Source of the DNA: a virus
DNA: 23,743 bases
Virus record (IMG/VR): IMGVR_UViG_3300045994_000614
Span: 1 to 23,743 of that record
Strand: one strand, 5' to 3'
The notes under the pieces are model-generated. The model had not been told where the DNA came from and did not search any database. It was given only the letters and a program-made list of their open reading frames with translations. The translations under genes were made by a program, and so were the position numbers. Positions 21,742 to 23,743 of this stretch are shown one piece after another; the first letter of the stretch is position 1; every line of letters starts with the position of its first letter.

Positions 21742-22458
21742 ATGAAAAATTATTTAAGTTTATCAAACATAGCAACTGCAGTAAAACAAATTATTCCCGC
21801 TTCTTCAAACTCAAGAAGAAGACGTGAAAGAGAAATGGCAAAACGTAATGCTTTTGTTGTTTCTAATAGCGATGTACTTGGTCTTTATACAAAAAGACTT
21901 ATGAAAGAAATGAATAAATATCCTAATTTAAAAGAGATTTCTAAGGCTCTTAGAGATCATAGTCTTAAACATATTGAAGTAGGAAATTTGATCGTTTTTG
22001 GAGAATCTAAACGTGGTGTCAATTATGATTTCAGAGTTGTAAAGAATGCAAAGATTCTTGATCATCTCGATGGACGTGAGTTTGAAACTTACGATATTAT
22101 TGATGATTTTAATAAGATCATTAAGAAGTTGAGAACATACGTTTTAGATAATTCTAAAGAAACAGAAGAGGAATATATCTGTGTTGCTAAGACTAAAAAA
22201 GCACCAAAAGTTAGAACATTTGATGTTGTATTAACACCAGATCGTTTTAAGAAATCCAGTAATTATACCGTTAATTTAGCTATCATCAGTCCCACTATAA
22301 AGGAACAGAAGGTAACTATATTTGACAACTGGGTAAAAGTAGGCTATAACCAGTATGATATTTATACTAACTTCAAAGGTGAAGAATTTATTTATGTCGA
22401 CAGACACAAATTCTTTATTGAAAAAGATAGATTCGGTCGTAAATATCTTATTGACTAA
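21742..22458 (+). CDS. Hypothetical protein between helicase and ATPase
   Basis: This 238-residue protein is unrecognised. A basic N-terminus (SSNSRRRREREMAKRNAF) leads to an alpha/beta core (SKALRDHSLKHIEVGNLIVF; GVNYDFRVVKNAKILDHLDG) and a beta-rich C-terminal part (YTVNLAIISPTIKEQKVTI; YNQYDIYTNFKGEEFIYVD). The leader AAAAAAAATCACAT and less AT-biased codons match the other presumably abundant proteins. Its neighbours are replication and recombination genes, so DNA binding is plausible but not shown. A very strong hairpin terminator follows. Confidence 0.65.
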   Translation: MKNYLSLSNIATAVKQIIPASSNSRRRREREMAKRNAFVVSNSDVLGLYTKRLMKEMNKYPNLKEISKALRDHSLKHIEVGNLIVFGESKRGVNYDFRVVKNAKILDHLDGREFETYDIIDDFNKIIKKLRTYVLDNSKETEEEYICVAKTKKAPKVRTFDVVLTPDRFKKSSNYTVNLAIISPTIKEQKVTIFDNWVKVGYNQYDIYTNFKGEEFIYVDRHKFFIEKDRFGRKYLID

Positions 22459-22472
22459 TTATAAATAACACT

Positions 22473-22516
22473 AAGGTTGTGGTGTATTTATAAAATAGTA
22501 TACCACAACCTTTTTA
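22473..22516 (+). terminator. Strong hairpin terminator
   Basis: A 14-bp stem (22473-22486 with 22499-22512, one G-U pair; core AAGGTTGTGGT/ACCACAACCTT) encloses a 12-base loop and runs into TTTTT. The next gene starts 16 bases later, so its promoter must lie in or above this hairpin, or it relies on read-through. Confidence 0.8.
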
Positions 22517-22531
22517 TTAAACATTAGATAA

Positions 22532-23182
22532 ATGATAACAGCATATCAATTTGCATTAGTTGGTATGTCTGGAAGAGGGAAGACTATGGCCTTCAGAAAT
22601 ATGGATCCTGATACTACAGGGTACGTAAATATGGAGAACAAACCATTACCCTTTCTCAATACGTTTAAAAACTATAGTACTCCGAACAATTGGCAAGAAT
22701 GTTATCAAAAAATTATCGAATATGCAAAAGATAGTTCTATAAAAGTCATTATCGTTGATTCATTTTCAGCGTATATTGACAGTGTATTGAAAACAGCCAG
22801 AGATACAAAACGTGGTTTCGATATTTGGAATTATTATAATGAAGAAATAGGCAAATTTCTCTACCTTATAAAAAATGTGCGTAAGCATATAATAGTTACA
22901 GCTCATTATGAATGGGTTGAAACAGATGAAGGTGCAGTAGAGAAACGAATTATGGTCAAGGGAAAAGAATGGAAAGGTTTTATTGAAAAAGACTTTACTA
23001 TTGTCCATTATGCTGATATGAAAGTCGAAGATAAAAAACGTAGTTATTACATTACGTTAAACTCCGATGGGAAATCATCAGCTAAAACACCACCCATGTT
23101 TCTTGATTCAGAAGATCAGGATAAAATGGAAAATGACTATAATGCATTCATTATAAAAGTAAACAAAATATTAAATAATTAA
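22532..23182 (+). CDS. Sak4-like RecA-fold ATPase (phage recombination)
   Basis: This 216-residue P-loop ATPase is of the phage nucleotide-binding protein/Sak4 type, single-domain RecA relatives that assist single-strand annealing. Walker A is GMSGRGKT (11-18). Walker B is VIIVDS (72-77, Asp76). IIVTAHYEW near 120-128 carries the TAH element in the sensor position. C-terminal strands follow (DFTIVHYADMKVEDKKRSYY). Length matches such proteins. Its downstream neighbour looks like an OB-fold ssDNA-binding partner, a common pairing for Sak4. A broader assignment as AAA-type phage ATPase remains possible. Confidence 0.75.
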   Translation: MITAYQFALVGMSGRGKTMAFRNMDPDTTGYVNMENKPLPFLNTFKNYSTPNNWQECYQKIIEYAKDSSIKVIIVDSFSAYIDSVLKTARDTKRGFDIWNYYNEEIGKFLYLIKNVRKHIIVTAHYEWVETDEGAVEKRIMVKGKEWKGFIEKDFTIVHYADMKVEDKKRSYYITLNSDGKSSAKTPPMFLDSEDQDKMENDYNAFIIKVNKILNN

Positions 23183-23200
23183 AAATAGGAGTATAATAAT

Positions 23201-23743
23201 ATGTCAACATATAAAGTAAACAAAACAATTAATTCAGAGGGAAGAACCTTAAATTTTATAGAACCAGGTATTCATGAAAACGTAGAACTGGTCTCTATTG
23301 AGTATAAAATTAGTCCTAATAATAATCCTTTCATAGTATTCACATTTGAAAAAGATGGGAAGAAGTTAACTCATACTGAATATGAGCCTAAAGATAAGGA
23401 TGGTAATGTCTTAGAAGATAAGAAACTTAATCAGACAATACGATTCAAACATATTGCAACTAAATATGTTACAGAAGAAGTATTTGATATTGAGAAGAAT
23501 ACATTTGAAGAATATTGCAAAGAAATAATAAGAATTCTCACAGGTAAATTTGAAAAGAAGAAAATGAGAATAAAAGTCATTTATTCTCCTAAGAATTTTA
23601 CCTCATTACCAAAATATGTACCGTTCATAGAAAGTATGGACATACCAAAGGAAAAGAGTAGGCTGGAAATCTCATCTATAGATAAGATGGTTAAAGATGC
23701 ACCAGATAAAAAAGAAGAAAGACCAAATCCTTATAAGGATTTA
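23201..23743 (+). CDS. Probable ssDNA-binding (OB-fold-like) protein, partial
   Basis: The first 181 residues are present and the frame runs off the window. The N-terminal pattern FIEPGIHENVELVSIEYK, then NNNPFIVFTFEKDGKKLTH, resembles phage ssDNA-binding proteins in which a beta-barrel follows a GxHxxVxL strand. The C-terminal part becomes Lys/Pro/Asp-rich (DKKEERPNPYKDL). An AGGAG sits 14 bases upstream of the start, one of few such sites here. Adjacent to a Sak4-like ATPase gene, it is likely its DNA-binding partner, but the call rests on pattern and context. Confidence 0.6.
   Translation, partial: MSTYKVNKTINSEGRTLNFIEPGIHENVELVSIEYKISPNNNPFIVFTFEKDGKKLTHTEYEPKDKDGNVLEDKKLNQTIRFKHIATKYVTEEVFDIEKNTFEEYCKEIIRILTGKFEKKKMRIKVIYSPKNFTSLPKYVPFIESMDIPKEKSRLEISSIDKMVKDAPDKKEERPNPYKDL

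Noticed and set aside
1-23743. Genome-wide TGA reassignment
   Set aside because: TGG is used freely for Trp, genes other than the ANL gene lack internal TGA, and TGA serves as a stop in ATGA overlaps at 2287 and 9291.
1-23743. CRISPR array, insertion sequence or integrase/att site
   Set aside because: No regularly spaced direct repeats, transposase or recombinase motifs, or flanking duplications were seen.

Overview
The window is a dense, AT-rich stretch of what is most likely a tailed-phage (or phage-derived) genome infecting a member of the Bacteroidota. Every supported gene lies on the + strand, spacing is tight with many 1-30 bp overlaps, and most proteins are small and unrecognisable. 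There is also a phage-type replication block (family B DNA polymerase, DnaB-type helicase, Sak4-like ATPase, OB-fold-like partner). The Bacteroidota assignment is an inference: Shine-Dalgarno sites are mostly absent, starts are preceded by A-rich leaders such as AAAAAATCAATTATG, and the phage carries its own ECF-type sigma factor. A crAss-like phage is plausible but I cannot prove it. No capsid, portal, terminase or tail gene is recognisable here.

Layout. 1-1587: the end of one gene, then a run of tiny proteins (one with a 25-residue tandem His/Tyr/Gly repeat, three Cys-rich). 1588-2134: a tRNA-shaped element with an abnormally large anticodon loop, directly followed by about 390 bases of structured non-coding sequence. 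2135-2748: two small overlapping genes. 2749-3193: non-coding, with several strong hairpins. 3194-4114: two tandem paralogous C2HC zinc-finger mini-proteins leading into an ECF sigma factor, suggesting a regulatory module. 4117-8192: two small proteins and a 1086-residue multidomain protein with repeated PST-type linkers. 8334-10946: a three-gene overlapping operon whose last member is a divergent acyl-CoA-synthetase-like (ANL superfamily) adenylating enzyme; its conserved N-terminus is separated from its start codon by one in-frame TGA.

10947-12540: about 1.6 kb without a credible gene but packed with perfect short hairpins, the best candidate in the window for an undescribed giant structured phage RNA. 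12541-17901: small proteins of unknown role separated by long-stem, large-loop RNA elements that end in U-tracts. 17904-23743: the replication block, comprising DNA polymerase B, a small protein, a protein overlapping the helicase gene, the helicase, an unknown protein, a RecA-fold ATPase and a partial OB-fold-like protein.

Transcription units seem to be punctuated by hairpin/U-tract elements lying only about 10-50 bases before the next start codon. That leaves little room for a separate promoter and suggests these elements act within leaders or as processing/attenuation sites as well as terminators. An inverted-repeat motif (TTGTAC-N-GTACAA) occurs upstream of the 1086-residue gene and again near 14887 and may be an operator.
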